Positions 8,244 through 16,009 of a DNA stretch of 63,724 nt are shown in pieces. Within the stretch, counting starts at the first letter, position 1. Every line of letters starts with the position of its first letter. The stretch is from contig JAGLOJ010000037.1 in assembly GCA_023139045.1 (NCBI GenBank), positions 1-63,724 on the forward strand, in the 5' to 3' direction. The stretch is from Candidatus Sabulitectum sp. (lineage in GTDB: Bacteria > Fermentibacterota > Fermentibacteria > Fermentibacterales > JCC-6). A program made the position numbers and the translations under genes. The notes beneath the pieces were generated by a model, which had not been told where the DNA came from, made no database searches, and saw only the letters and a program-made list of their open reading frames with translations.

Positions 8244-8816
8244 TTTCCACCCTTATTTTATTGAAGTACAATTATTTCAGCTTTAAGTATACCCGAATAT
8301 ATAAACAAATTTCGTGAAACTCAATAGCGACGAACGGGAATTGGTTTCTATGGAGCCGGAGTGCCTCGAGAGGTTATTTAATTGTACCTGTGACAGTTGT
8401 TCAAGTGATTATTCGCCATGCCCGCTGGCTGCACGCGGGAACAGTAAATCACCGGCATTTCCACCGGCAGCTTATATTATTTTCTGTGCCTGATGAGTCC
8501 TTCTGTTTCCCGGAAGGGTGAGAATTTTGTTTTCAGTGAAAATGCCACACACACCAGTGAAACAGGTGCTCAAAATCATACCAATATACTAGGTTTGCAT
8601 TTCATGAAACACATGTTATCTTCATCGTTCGCATTGATTATTCCTTATTCGGGGAGGGGTCGGGTGGAAGTTCTGCTTCGCGTTAGTCAATTGATCTGAG
8701 TCACACAGATGAACCCGGGGCCGGGTTCAGAAAAGCGATTCTGTGTGACTGCCTGATTCCCGTACGTCCAGTACTTTTTGCAGCCGCGCAGATTGCGGAA
8801 AGGCTGGTATCTGATA
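8244..8816. other. Long intergenic region, no gene seen apart from a structured element
   Basis: About 570 bases between divergent genes. A 68-codon plus-strand frame at 8493-8699 has no supporting signal. The notable content is the nested inverted repeat at 8700-8749 (listed separately), which would lie in the leader of the downstream reductase gene. Confidence 0.5.
8700..8749 (+). promoter_or_regulatory. Nested inverted repeat in the leader of the 8817 gene
   Basis: The outer arms GTCACACAGA (8700-8709) and TCTGTGTGAC (8740-8749) pair perfectly over 10 bp. Inside, GAACCCG (8711-8717) pairs with CGGGTTC (8722-8728) over 7 bp around a GGGC loop. An 11-base A-rich strand (8729-8739) completes an asymmetric internal loop. 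The element ends 67 bases before the reductase start and lacks a T run of its own. It could be a regulatory RNA leader or a protein-binding palindrome; I do not recognise a known riboswitch class. Confidence 0.5.
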
Positions 8817-10109
8817 ATGGATCGTCTCGATTCTAAACAACTTTACGACATGTGGACAGAACTTGGCATGGAGGTAAAACTTCATGATAAGCTTCTGGAG
8901 AATTCAGAGAAGCTGCACAAGAGAAACTATCTCTGGCAGACAAACAGGCCCATTGCAATGAAGCTCTTTGACACTGCACTGCATGACAGTCACGGTCAGA
9001 GAGTTGCAGAGATTGTCGATTACAGAAATGCCGGAGGGAAATCGATAGGCACTTTCTGTATCTATGTTCCAGATGAGATTGCAATGGCTGCAGATGTTCT
9101 TAACATTCCCCTTTGCGGAGGAACCGGATTTACCGTTGATTATGCAGACAAGGTACTTCCCCGGGATATCTGCCCTCTGGTGCGTTCCACATTTGGAATG
9201 GCTATCAGCGGAACATGCCCTTACAAGACTCTGAAGGACTTTGTTCTTGGTGAAACAACATGTGATGCCAAGAAGAAAACCTGGGATCTGTTCGGGATAA
9301 GATCATTGGAAGTTCCGCAGAAAAAGAACCCCGTCGACAAAGCACTGTGGCTTGGTGAAGTGAAAAGTTTCATGGCTCAGCTGGAAGATCTTTCAGGGGT
9401 GAAAGTTACCGCCGAGAATTTACGGGAAGCCATTAAGAAGCAGAACAGGAAGAGGAGTATTCTGAATTCAATTTCTGCTTTTAGAAAACTGGAGAACCCG
9501 CCTATCAGCGGATTGGATGCACTTCTTATCTCTCAGGTCGCTCTGAACATGGATATTGATGCTTTCATTTTAGCTGGAGAGATGCTTCTGAAGGAGCTTG
9601 AAGAAAGAACAGACAAAAGTATAAGTGCATATTCTGCACCGGGAGTCAGGGTACTGATGGCTGGAACTCCATCACCAATGGGCTATGCAAAAATTCACGC
9701 CGCTGCTGAAATGTCCGGTTTACGCGTCGTCATGGATGAATCCTGCACCGGGCTCCGGTACAGCAGGGGGAATGTGCCTGAGGATCTTCAAACAGTTGAA
9801 GAAATGGTTGTTGCGATTGCCGACAGATACTTTGACATCGATTGTGCCTGTTTCTCACCAAACTCAGAGCGCATGGAGAATGTAAGGGCAGTCATTGAGG
9901 AATTCAATGTGGAGGGAGTTATTCACAACATCCTGCAGTACTGCCACGGATTCAATGTAGAGGCCGGAGCACAGGACAGTATTTTTTCAGAGATAAACGT
10001 GCCTTCATTGAAGATCGTCAGTGACTATTCTCAGGAGGATATGGAACAGATAAAGCTTCGTCTGGAAGCATTCGGAGGAATTGTAGAAAACACCAGAGGG
10101 GACAGATAG
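8817..10109 (+). CDS. 2-hydroxyacyl-CoA dehydratase subunit D family / double-cubane cluster protein
   Basis: A 430-residue member of the HgdB/BcrB/YjiM family. Seen: RDICPLVRSTFGMAISGTCPY (first cluster Cys pair), TTCDAKKKTWDLF, GVRVLMAGTPSPMGYAKI (second Rossmann-like lobe), DESCTGLRYS and CACFSPNSERMENV, which carry further cluster cysteines. Known members reduce difficult substrates using an ATP-dependent activator (HgdC-like ASKHA protein). No activator gene is visible in the window, and a second dehydratase subunit is also absent, which points to the double-cubane cluster protein subgroup. The ATG at 8817 starts the conserved part; a TTG at 8778 is possible but less likely. Confidence 0.8.
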   Translation: MDRLDSKQLYDMWTELGMEVKLHDKLLENSEKLHKRNYLWQTNRPIAMKLFDTALHDSHGQRVAEIVDYRNAGGKSIGTFCIYVPDEIAMAADVLNIPLCGGTGFTVDYADKVLPRDICPLVRSTFGMAISGTCPYKTLKDFVLGETTCDAKKKTWDLFGIRSLEVPQKKNPVDKALWLGEVKSFMAQLEDLSGVKVTAENLREAIKKQNRKRSILNSISAFRKLENPPISGLDALLISQVALNMDIDAFILAGEMLLKELEERTDKSISAYSAPGVRVLMAGTPSPMGYAKIHAAAEMSGLRVVMDESCTGLRYSRGNVPEDLQTVEEMVVAIADRYFDIDCACFSPNSERMENVRAVIEEFNVEGVIHNILQYCHGFNVEAGAQDSIFSEINVPSLKIVSDYSQEDMEQIKLRLEAFGGIVENTRGDR

Positions 10110-10110
10110 T

Positions 10111-10812
10111 ATGACAGCAGTGATAGTTACAGCAATGTTGATTTTCGTGGGGGCAAGCCCCTACAGCATGGTTCTCGAGAGTAATGAAGGTCTTGAGGTT
10201 TTTCCCGAGAATCACATTGTTCTTATCGGATGTGAGGTATGCTACAACGAAAACAGCCCCGGCATGAACGATTACAGCGAGAGAACACAGGGTTGGTCAG
10301 GATGCTCCGACGGAACAAATGAACCCCACTTCATTTTCAAGAGTGAGGTTTCATCTGCAGACGCTGATGCCGCCATGCTGGATGCAGGCGCTGCAGCCTA
10401 CAATAACTTTCCAGTATCCGAGGCGGTGGAAAAACTGCAGTCCGGTAGTGAATCATGGGATGATTACCTGAACGGTACAGTTGTAATGCCGGCAATTCGC
10501 TGGGTGGACGGTGACGGTGAGACAAGGGAAATTGCATATGAAAGGTTTTTCACACAGATAGATACCGGCAGAGATGGACAGGAATTGGAGAAAGAGTTCA
10601 CTCCTCACTTTGTGTACCATGGATCAAGTCTTCTCAATGGTGAAACCATTTTCGGCTGTCTTGTGTGTCAGCAGGATTGCTCCGGTGGTCTTGTGTGTGA
10701 CAACTCGGGTGCCTGTTGCAGACCTGTGCCCACACTGAAACCAAACTGGGATCTGATTCCCGAGCAGGGAACCACAGTAACACTTGTCATGTATGTAATG
10801 CCGGAGAGATAA
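10111..10812 (+). CDS. Exported Cys-rich protein of unknown function
   Basis: A 233-residue protein that I do not recognise. The ATG lies one base after the TAG of the reductase gene, so the two are almost certainly cotranscribed. It starts with a hydrophobic segment (MTAVIVTAMLIFVGASP) that acts as a signal peptide or anchor. The mature part has an early Cys pair (GCEVCYNE) and a C-terminal cluster of cysteines (GCLVCQQDCSGGLVCDNSGACC) that could form disulfides or bind metal. The coupling to a radical-type reductase may be incidental. Confidence 0.65.
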   Translation: MTAVIVTAMLIFVGASPYSMVLESNEGLEVFPENHIVLIGCEVCYNENSPGMNDYSERTQGWSGCSDGTNEPHFIFKSEVSSADADAAMLDAGAAAYNNFPVSEAVEKLQSGSESWDDYLNGTVVMPAIRWVDGDGETREIAYERFFTQIDTGRDGQELEKEFTPHFVYHGSSLLNGETIFGCLVCQQDCSGGLVCDNSGACCRPVPTLKPNWDLIPEQGTTVTLVMYVMPER

Positions 10813-10821
10813 AGAAAATAT

Positions 10822-10863
10822 GCTGTCTGGAATCCTGCTTCCAAGAATGGGATTCCAAACAGC
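10822..10863 (+). terminator. Long hairpin, possible transcription stop
   Basis: GCTGT-C-TGGAATCC pairs with GGATTCCA-A-ACAGC (13 pairs with one C-A mismatch) around a 14-base loop, nine bases after the stop of the Cys-rich gene. No T tract follows, so termination may need help, or the hairpin may protect the 3' end. Confidence 0.45.
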
Positions 10864-11006
10864 AGTTAGATTCCCATCTGTTCACGGGGTTTTCATTTTT
10901 TGAAACCATGATTATCTTATACCTGTCCTCAAGGGAGCTTCATGGATTGTTTTTTGTGCAGTTTCTCTTGGAAGAGCATGGTGTGTCTAATGAAAGGAAT
11001 CATCAA

Positions 11007-11621
11007 ATGAAAAGAACAATGATCGCTCTGGCCTTGCTTGCCACAGTTCTTCTGGCAGCAGAAATTGAGATTGGTACCACAGGTGGTCCAAGAGGTTTCC
11101 CATTCGGTTGTTGAAGCAAAACTGATCTACACCACCAGGTGGTGGTCCTGTCCGGTGAAATTGGAACTCCGATGCAGATTAACTCTATAAAATGGCACAA
11201 AGTCAGCACAGGGTCAAATGCTATTTGTGAAAATTTCAGTCTGTATCTGGGGCTCTGTGCGTCTGATCAGCTTTCCAACAACTCCTTTGATGGGAACTAC
11301 ATCTCCGGAACAAAAACCCTTGTCTACAGCACAAATGTTTTGACTGTCAATCAGACCCCTGAGTGGCCGGAAATAATTCTGGAAAATAGTTACTGGTACA
11401 ACGGTACAGATAATCTCATCATAGAGGTCCAGTGGGAAAATACCTCTATCAGCAATACCTACTACTGCCATGAATGGGTTGCAGGTAGTAATCGCTGCAT
11501 CTATAAACAGGGTTCACCTAATATTGTCTACGACAGTGTGCTGCCGCAAATGGTCCTTTCGGGTGTGTTCTCACTTGAAAACTCTACTTTTGCCAGCATC
11601 AAGGTGGAACTGGGCCTCTAG
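11007..11621 (+). CDS. Exported protein with an in-frame TGA at codon 36
   Basis: Function unknown. The ATG at 11007 follows AAAGGAA by seven bases and opens a signal peptide (MKRTMIALALLATVLLAA). Codon 36 is TGA (11112-11114), between GFPFGC and SKTDLHHQ. The same frame then stays open for 168 codons to TAG at 11619-11621. The sequence resembles the N-terminal beta-sandwich seen in sorting-domain surface proteins (HHQVVVLSGEIGTPMQINSI, then DNLIIEVQWENTS), but no C-terminal sorting domain follows. A 6-bp perfect hairpin (CACCAC-CAG-GTGGTG, 11130-11144) starts 15 bases after the TGA. An internal ATG at 11163 would give a product without a signal peptide. Either TGA is decoded here or the gene carries one nonsense mutation. 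Confidence 0.6.
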
Positions 11622-11630
11622 TTCACCGAT

Positions 11631-11664
11631 GGCGGGACTGCTTTGGCCGGTCCCGCCGCGTTTC
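11631..11664 (+). terminator. Probable terminator after the 11007 gene
   Basis: GGCGGGAC (11631-11638) pairs perfectly with GTCCCGCC (11650-11657) around an 11-base loop, starting nine bases after the TAG stop. The tail is only moderately T-rich (GCGTTTCC), so this is a probable rather than a certain terminator. Confidence 0.55.
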
Positions 11665-11726
11665 CAGTTCAATTTTCAGGAACAATCCCCATTTACTGGA
11701 ATAGAATACAAAAAAGGGGGATGAAT

Positions 11727-12362
11727 ATGATTGTCACGCTCTGTTGTTCAGTTCTTCTCGGATATTCCAGTTACTCTGCCGGAGAGATAATGCTTGATCG
11801 TTTTCTGGCAAATGACGGAATGACTTACATGGAATTCCATGAGGAATTTGAAGATTTTCAAAATGACCAGTGGGGAAGACCCTCTTCCCGGGGCTGGCTT
11901 GCGCGAATGTACGACTGGGAAAGTGAAATACCTGCCATGCGCGGTATTTCAAGACTTCTTTCCAGAATTGATCTTTCCCGGGAGCAGTATTACTATCTGG
12001 ATGCTCTGACCTTCTATGTTGAGTTTCATCTGGAAGCCATCCGCTCAACCTACGGTTTGGATTCCGGAAGGATGGATTTCTTTCAGGCATTCACCGACGA
12101 CATGTACATGGAAACTACAGTCTACTTCGCCTTCGAGGAAAGACAATGGTATCAGAGTGAAATGAACGACCTTATGGCCTGGACCATGGGCATGGTGAAT
12201 GATATGCTTTCAACAGAGCAGCTTGATGATGCACGGTACATTGTAGAATGGGAATTACAGAGCTGGAATGTGAGGGATTCGTGGTCATGCTGGTATGACC
12301 AGTGGCGGAATGATCCCCGCCGGGATTACAGCAATCCCGGCAGGAGATCAGGAAAGTACTAA
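11727..12362 (+). CDS. Exported helical protein of unknown function
   Basis: A 211-residue protein that I do not recognise. The ATG at 11727 follows AAAGGGGG and starts a short signal peptide (MIVTLCCSVLLGYSSYSA). The mature part is acidic and rich in Trp, Tyr and Phe in apparently helical segments (YMEFHEEFEDFQNDQWG, FAFEERQWYQSEMNDLMAW). It ends in a basic tail (RRDYSNPGRRSGKY). Its stop overlaps that of the convergent cNMP-binding gene by four bases. An ATG two codons upstream (11721) is the alternative start. Confidence 0.6.
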   Translation: MIVTLCCSVLLGYSSYSAGEIMLDRFLANDGMTYMEFHEEFEDFQNDQWGRPSSRGWLARMYDWESEIPAMRGISRLLSRIDLSREQYYYLDALTFYVEFHLEAIRSTYGLDSGRMDFFQAFTDDMYMETTVYFAFEERQWYQSEMNDLMAWTMGMVNDMLSTEQLDDARYIVEWELQSWNVRDSWSCWYDQWRNDPRRDYSNPGRRSGKY

Positions 12363-12838
12363 CCCTTAAGGAATTTACGCATTTCCAGCATATTCTTCTT
12401 CATGTCTCTGTTTGCAACAGCAATGGTGGTAAACGCTATATCAATGAACTGAAGCCGGTTGATAAGAATCCTGACCAGGCTCAGAAGCACTTTTGTTGTA
12501 ATCGCAGGTTTGGAATCGATGAGTTCCAGGAATTTATCCCATTCGATGCTGTACACAACGCTGTCTTCAGTGGCCCTCACTGTTGCTGAGCGTGGTGAAC
12601 CATCCAGAAAAGACATTTCACCGAAAACATCCCATTCCGAGAATATGGCAAGAGGTACCGAATCTTCGTCCCAGCTGTCGCTGGCTGTGGCGGAACCCGT
12701 CTTAATGAGAAACATCACGCGCGAGGTGTCATTTTTTGTGACGATTTCGGTTCCAGCCGGGAATACCTTTTTCTCACAACAGGAAATGAACTCAGTTCTC
12801 TCCACATCAGTGAGGTCGGCAAGAAATTTTTTGTGCAT
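12359..12838 (-). CDS. Cyclic-nucleotide-binding domain protein
   Basis: A 159-residue protein with one cNMP-binding beta-roll: FPAGTEIVTKNDTSRVMFLIKTGSA, then IFSEWDVFGEMSFLDGSPRSATVRATEDS, which matches the phosphate-binding cassette pattern G-E-x-(S/A)-hhh-x-x-x-x-R-x-A-T. The remainder is a helical tail; there is no DNA-binding HTH, so it is not a CRP-type regulator by itself. It may sense cAMP or another cyclic nucleotide and act on a partner protein. GGAGGG precedes the ATG by four bases. Confidence 0.82.
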   Translation of the reverse strand: MHKKFLADLTDVERTEFISCCEKKVFPAGTEIVTKNDTSRVMFLIKTGSATASDSWDEDSVPLAIFSEWDVFGEMSFLDGSPRSATVRATEDSVVYSIEWDKFLELIDSKPAITTKVLLSLVRILINRLQFIDIAFTTIAVANRDMKKNMLEMRKFLKG

Positions 12839-12904
12839 GTTACCCTCCTTTAGGTTTGATGATTACAATAGCATGAAACAGTTCCAAAGAAAAGGATATG
12901 AAAA

Positions 12905-13288
12905 ATGAAAGGTATTATCCGGTTTTCGCTTACGATCGCTGCTCTCATTCTCTCTCCGCTTGCAGAGGATCAGCTTGCGTTTTCCATTATGATGTCAGAG
13001 GATTGAACGACTCTTGACACAGGCAGAGAACCGGAAACTGGTAAGTACTGCACCATTAATGAAGGCATCGGGATTGATGATCAAGATAATATACGGGTGC
13101 AGATGGGTGACATGCGCGCACCCTGCTTTAGAGTATATTCGCCCGAGGGATATCTGTGGGCCGTAGCTGTTCCCGACGGAACTATTGATCGCAGAGCCGA
13201 ATGCTCAATTTCGCCTTACGGTTTACTGGCTTTTGATCCGGATCCGGATGACTGGCCCAAAATCTATCTACTGGGAGTAAGCAAATAA
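12905..13288 (+). CDS. Exported small protein with an in-frame TGA at codon 34
   Basis: Function unknown. The ATG at 12905 lies eight bases after AAAGGA and opens a signal peptide (MKGIIRFSLTIAALILSPLA). Codon 34 is TGA (13004-13006), between MMSED and TTLDTGREP. The frame continues for 93 codons to TAA at 13286-13288, which overlaps the ATG of the next gene (TAATG). The mature domain is compact and Cys-containing (YCTINEGIG, RAPCFRVYSPEGYLW, DDWPKIYLLGV). A weak hairpin ACCGG-AAA-CTGGT (13030-13042) begins 24 bases after the TGA. Starting at the internal ATG 13097 would lose both the signal peptide and the first third of the domain. It is the third small exported gene in this region with this feature. 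Confidence 0.55.
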
Positions 13289-14661
13289 TGATTCAGCTGT
13301 TTATGAGCATTCTTGTTTCCCTGCCTTGTTTCTCTTCGGTTTTACAGAGTGAGGGTGCCCAGTCGATTACATATTCCAGGGAAACAGATAACGGTTACCT
13401 CATTCTTGGAAGTCTTTCTGACGGCTGGGGTGGAGTACCGCATCTTGTGATTTACACAATGGATCAATACGGAGTGGTGATATCGCAGACAGAAGCCGCA
13501 TTTACCGGTGAGCCGGCAAGAGCTGCTGATTTTCAGGATGGTGCAGTTGTTGTCTGCACCGACGGCGAGAATAATGTCTCCCGGGTAGCATACTTTGATA
13601 ATACCGGTTCAGAGCAATGGCTTTCAATTCTTCCCGGTGGAGCCCTCGGAAATGCAGCAGTGAGAGCTACCGGCTCAGATTTCATTGTCGCGGGCAATGA
13701 TTCAGAGGCACCTCGCGTTGCAAGGTTTGATAACCTGGGGAATCTTCTCTGGAATGTCAGTTATCCGGCAATGCCTTTTTCTGTTCGTGATGTTTGCTCA
13801 TACAATGGCGAGATATTCGTTCTTGGAACAGCAGAGGAACCTGGATGGCAGAGCAATGTATGTCTGCTGGTGCTGAACGATGCCGGAGGAGTGCTGGAAC
13901 TGCATACTCTTTTTTCCGGAGAGGGAAGGCTTTCGCCTGAAGCCATAGAGGTTGATTCACGAGGTCTGTTCATTCTGTTGAATGCTATGACTGATCTGAA
14001 CAATATGATCTTTGAAACCAGGCTTCTGAAGTTGAATTTTTCACTGGAGACCATATGGACAGGTTCTCTCAGCGGTTCCAGCTGGGAAAGAGGATCAGAT
14101 ATGGTCACCCTCGGTAACGGTGGTTTCGGAGTGTGCGGATGGACGAATTCACTTCCTTTGAGTGAATCGAACAGGTCTGATATGGTTCTGGCTGAGTTTG
14201 ACGAAAATGGTCAGACTGCGTGGAGAAGAACGCATGGTACTTCGTCAACTGACTACGGACTGAGTTTGTCAGCGGTGAGTGATGGAGGATTTCTGGTTTC
14301 AGGTTGCGTAACCGAGGCTCTTTATAAGGGATGGCTGGTAAAGACTGATTCACTGGGACTTCTGGAACCGCAGGGTGTATCAGATTTCCAGCCCCCTGCG
14401 TTCTCTGCTGTTCCGTTAAGCAATCCGCTGGTGAATGGAATGCTTTCTTTCACGGTAAACACTTCTGACTCCCGGGTTATTCATGTATCTGTCTACGATA
14501 TGGCTGGAAGAACCGTTGCCGGTATTTCAAGAGCAGTTGCGGCCGGTGCAAATCAGATCAACCTGAATACGGATGTGCCTTCAGGTGTTTATTCCGTAAG
14601 GGTATCAAGTGACAAGCATGAATCAATCTTCCGGGCTGTAGTTTGTGGAGGTGCAGAGTGA
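13288..14661 (+). CDS. Secreted repeat protein with a Por-type C-terminal sorting domain
   Basis: A 457-residue exported protein. After a signal peptide (MIQLFMSILVSLPCFSSVL) it has repeated beta-strand units of about 45-50 residues with motifs such as GGVPHLVIYTMDQYGVV, SRVAYFDNTGSEQWL and MVLAEFDENGQTAWRR, typical of delta-60/PQQ-like propeller repeats. The last 85 residues contain ISRAVAAGANQINLNTD and VPSGVYSVRVSS, the pattern of type A sorting domains used by the type IX (Por) secretion system. It is therefore probably exported across the outer membrane. Its ATG overlaps the stop of the preceding gene. Confidence 0.75.
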   Translation: MIQLFMSILVSLPCFSSVLQSEGAQSITYSRETDNGYLILGSLSDGWGGVPHLVIYTMDQYGVVISQTEAAFTGEPARAADFQDGAVVVCTDGENNVSRVAYFDNTGSEQWLSILPGGALGNAAVRATGSDFIVAGNDSEAPRVARFDNLGNLLWNVSYPAMPFSVRDVCSYNGEIFVLGTAEEPGWQSNVCLLVLNDAGGVLELHTLFSGEGRLSPEAIEVDSRGLFILLNAMTDLNNMIFETRLLKLNFSLETIWTGSLSGSSWERGSDMVTLGNGGFGVCGWTNSLPLSESNRSDMVLAEFDENGQTAWRRTHGTSSTDYGLSLSAVSDGGFLVSGCVTEALYKGWLVKTDSLGLLEPQGVSDFQPPAFSAVPLSNPLVNGMLSFTVNTSDSRVIHVSVYDMAGRTVAGISRAVAAGANQINLNTDVPSGVYSVRVSSDKHESIFRAVVCGGAE

Positions 14662-15359
14662 CAGCAGTTTTTCTTTTTCTGGGACTGGTCCTGAACCCTT
14701 CCGTTCTCTTTGTAGGGAACAGCTATACTGCTGCCAATGGTGGTATCTGGGGTCAGGTTAAGCAGATATATGAATCAGTAGAATCTGATACTCTTACTGT
14801 TTACTACCAGACGATGGGCGGAGCATCTTTTGAGATCCACTGGGCCAATCAGTCTTTGATAAATGAGATTCAGTCCGGCAAATGGGGCACTGTTGTTTTT
14901 CAGGAACAGAGCTGTATGCCGGTGATTGACCCTGCACAGACTTATCTTTTTGGAGACAGCCTGGCCTGGCTTACAGCTGCCAGCGGTGGTGAGCCGGTAT
15001 TCTTCATGACATGGGCAAGGAAGAAAGACCCTGTCATGCTTGAGGGTCTGGAGCTGGGGTATTCCAGAATGGGTGCTGTTCATAACTCGACTGTGGCTCC
15101 CTGTGGAATTGCCTTTGATCTGGTCAGAAGAGCGTATCCGGAAATTGATCCTTATGCCGGTGACGGCGCTCACCCTTCTTTGCACGGTACATACCTTGCT
15201 GCCTGCGTGATTGCAACAGTCGTTTACGGTGTGGATATTATCGGTGGCAGTGTCTGGCAGCCTTCGGGAATAACCGTTGAAGATGGCGAGATACTTCGCT
15301 CTGTTGCTGTCCAGTCGTGCGCTGATTATCAGCAGCCCGGTGGAGAAAGTGAACAGTGA
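14658..15359 (+). CDS. Exported SGNH-type hydrolase
   Basis: A 233-residue protein. I choose the GTG at 14658 because it sits six bases after GGAGG, overlaps the previous stop (GTGA) and gives a clean signal peptide (VTAVFLFLGLVL). SGNH features: block I FVGNSYTAANGG with the nucleophile Ser in GNS, and block V GDGAHPSLHGTYLAA with the Asp-x-x-His pair. The gene is coupled to its neighbours on both sides (GTGA overlaps). It may be an esterase or a carbohydrate deacetylase; the substrate is unknown. Confidence 0.7.
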   Translation: MTAVFLFLGLVLNPSVLFVGNSYTAANGGIWGQVKQIYESVESDTLTVYYQTMGGASFEIHWANQSLINEIQSGKWGTVVFQEQSCMPVIDPAQTYLFGDSLAWLTAASGGEPVFFMTWARKKDPVMLEGLELGYSRMGAVHNSTVAPCGIAFDLVRRAYPEIDPYAGDGAHPSLHGTYLAACVIATVVYGVDIIGGSVWQPSGITVEDGEILRSVAVQSCADYQQPGGESEQ

Positions 15360-16009
15360 AATACGATACTGTGATTTTCGATCTGGATGGAACCCTCGTT
15401 AATACGATTCCTGATATTGTGACCGTTGTCAATTCTGTTATTGAGCAGATTGGAATGACGAAAAAGACAGAGGAACAGGTAAGCGCCGGTGTTGGTTTCG
15501 GTGTTGAGCATCTGCTGCGGACTCTGGGAGTTCCCGAGCAGTTGAATTCTTCTCTTGCTCTGGAAGTGGAAGGTGGATACGCTTCCATGAAAGATTCAAA
15601 AGCATTTGTGTATCCCGGAGTTCTGAAAATGATCATTGATCTTTCCAGGGCCGGTATTAAGCTTTTCGTTCTCAGTAACAAACCCCAGAGGGGGCTTGAA
15701 AAATCGCTGTCGGACCATCTTGCCTTCGCGGAATTCCAGTCTGCCAGGGGTTCTCAGCTTGGAAAACCTGCAAAACCGTTACCTGATGTATTGCTGAGAA
15801 TGCTCAGTGAATTTAACATTTCACCGGAAACTGTTATCATGGTTGGCGATGGCGAACCTGATGTTCTTGTATCAAAAGCAGCAGGGGTGGATTGTCTGTC
15901 GGTACTGTGGGGATTCAGAACCAGGAAGGCGCTTGAAGCCGAAGGGGCGAAAATGTTCGCTGAAACTCCAGCGGATGTTGTCGATCTTATTCTTCCGGTG
16001 GAACAATAA
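15356..16009 (+). CDS. HAD hydrolase, phosphoglycolate phosphatase-like
   Basis: A 217-residue HAD superfamily phosphatase with a C1 (Gph/PgmB-like) helical cap. Motif I is VIFDLDGTLVNT (nucleophile and acid/base Asp), motif II LFVLSNKP, motif III around GSQLGKPAKP (Lys) and motif IV MVGDGEPDVLVSKAAG (Mg-binding Asp). It probably removes phosphate from phosphoglycolate or a sugar phosphate. The start is the GTG at 15356, which overlaps the previous stop (GTGA). Its 3' end overlaps the convergent lipid-kinase gene by 23 bases. Confidence 0.85.
   Translation: MKYDTVIFDLDGTLVNTIPDIVTVVNSVIEQIGMTKKTEEQVSAGVGFGVEHLLRTLGVPEQLNSSLALEVEGGYASMKDSKAFVYPGVLKMIIDLSRAGIKLFVLSNKPQRGLEKSLSDHLAFAEFQSARGSQLGKPAKPLPDVLLRMLSEFNISPETVIMVGDGEPDVLVSKAAGVDCLSVLWGFRTRKALEAEGAKMFAETPADVVDLILPVEQ

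Noticed and set aside
8493-8699. 68-codon frame in the intergenic region before the reductase gene
   Set aside because: No ribosome-binding site and a composition unlike the real genes; the region is better described as leader or promoter sequence.
13097-13288. Short frame starting at the internal ATG of the third TGA-containing gene
   Set aside because: The upstream signal peptide and ribosome-binding site at 12905 are in the same frame, so the short frame is the 3' part of a longer gene.
2264-13288. Wholesale reassignment of TGA to an amino acid
   Set aside because: TGA is the functional stop of buk, the hydrogenase-kinase, several glycosyltransferases and other well-defined genes, many with overlapping ATGA or GTGA junctions.
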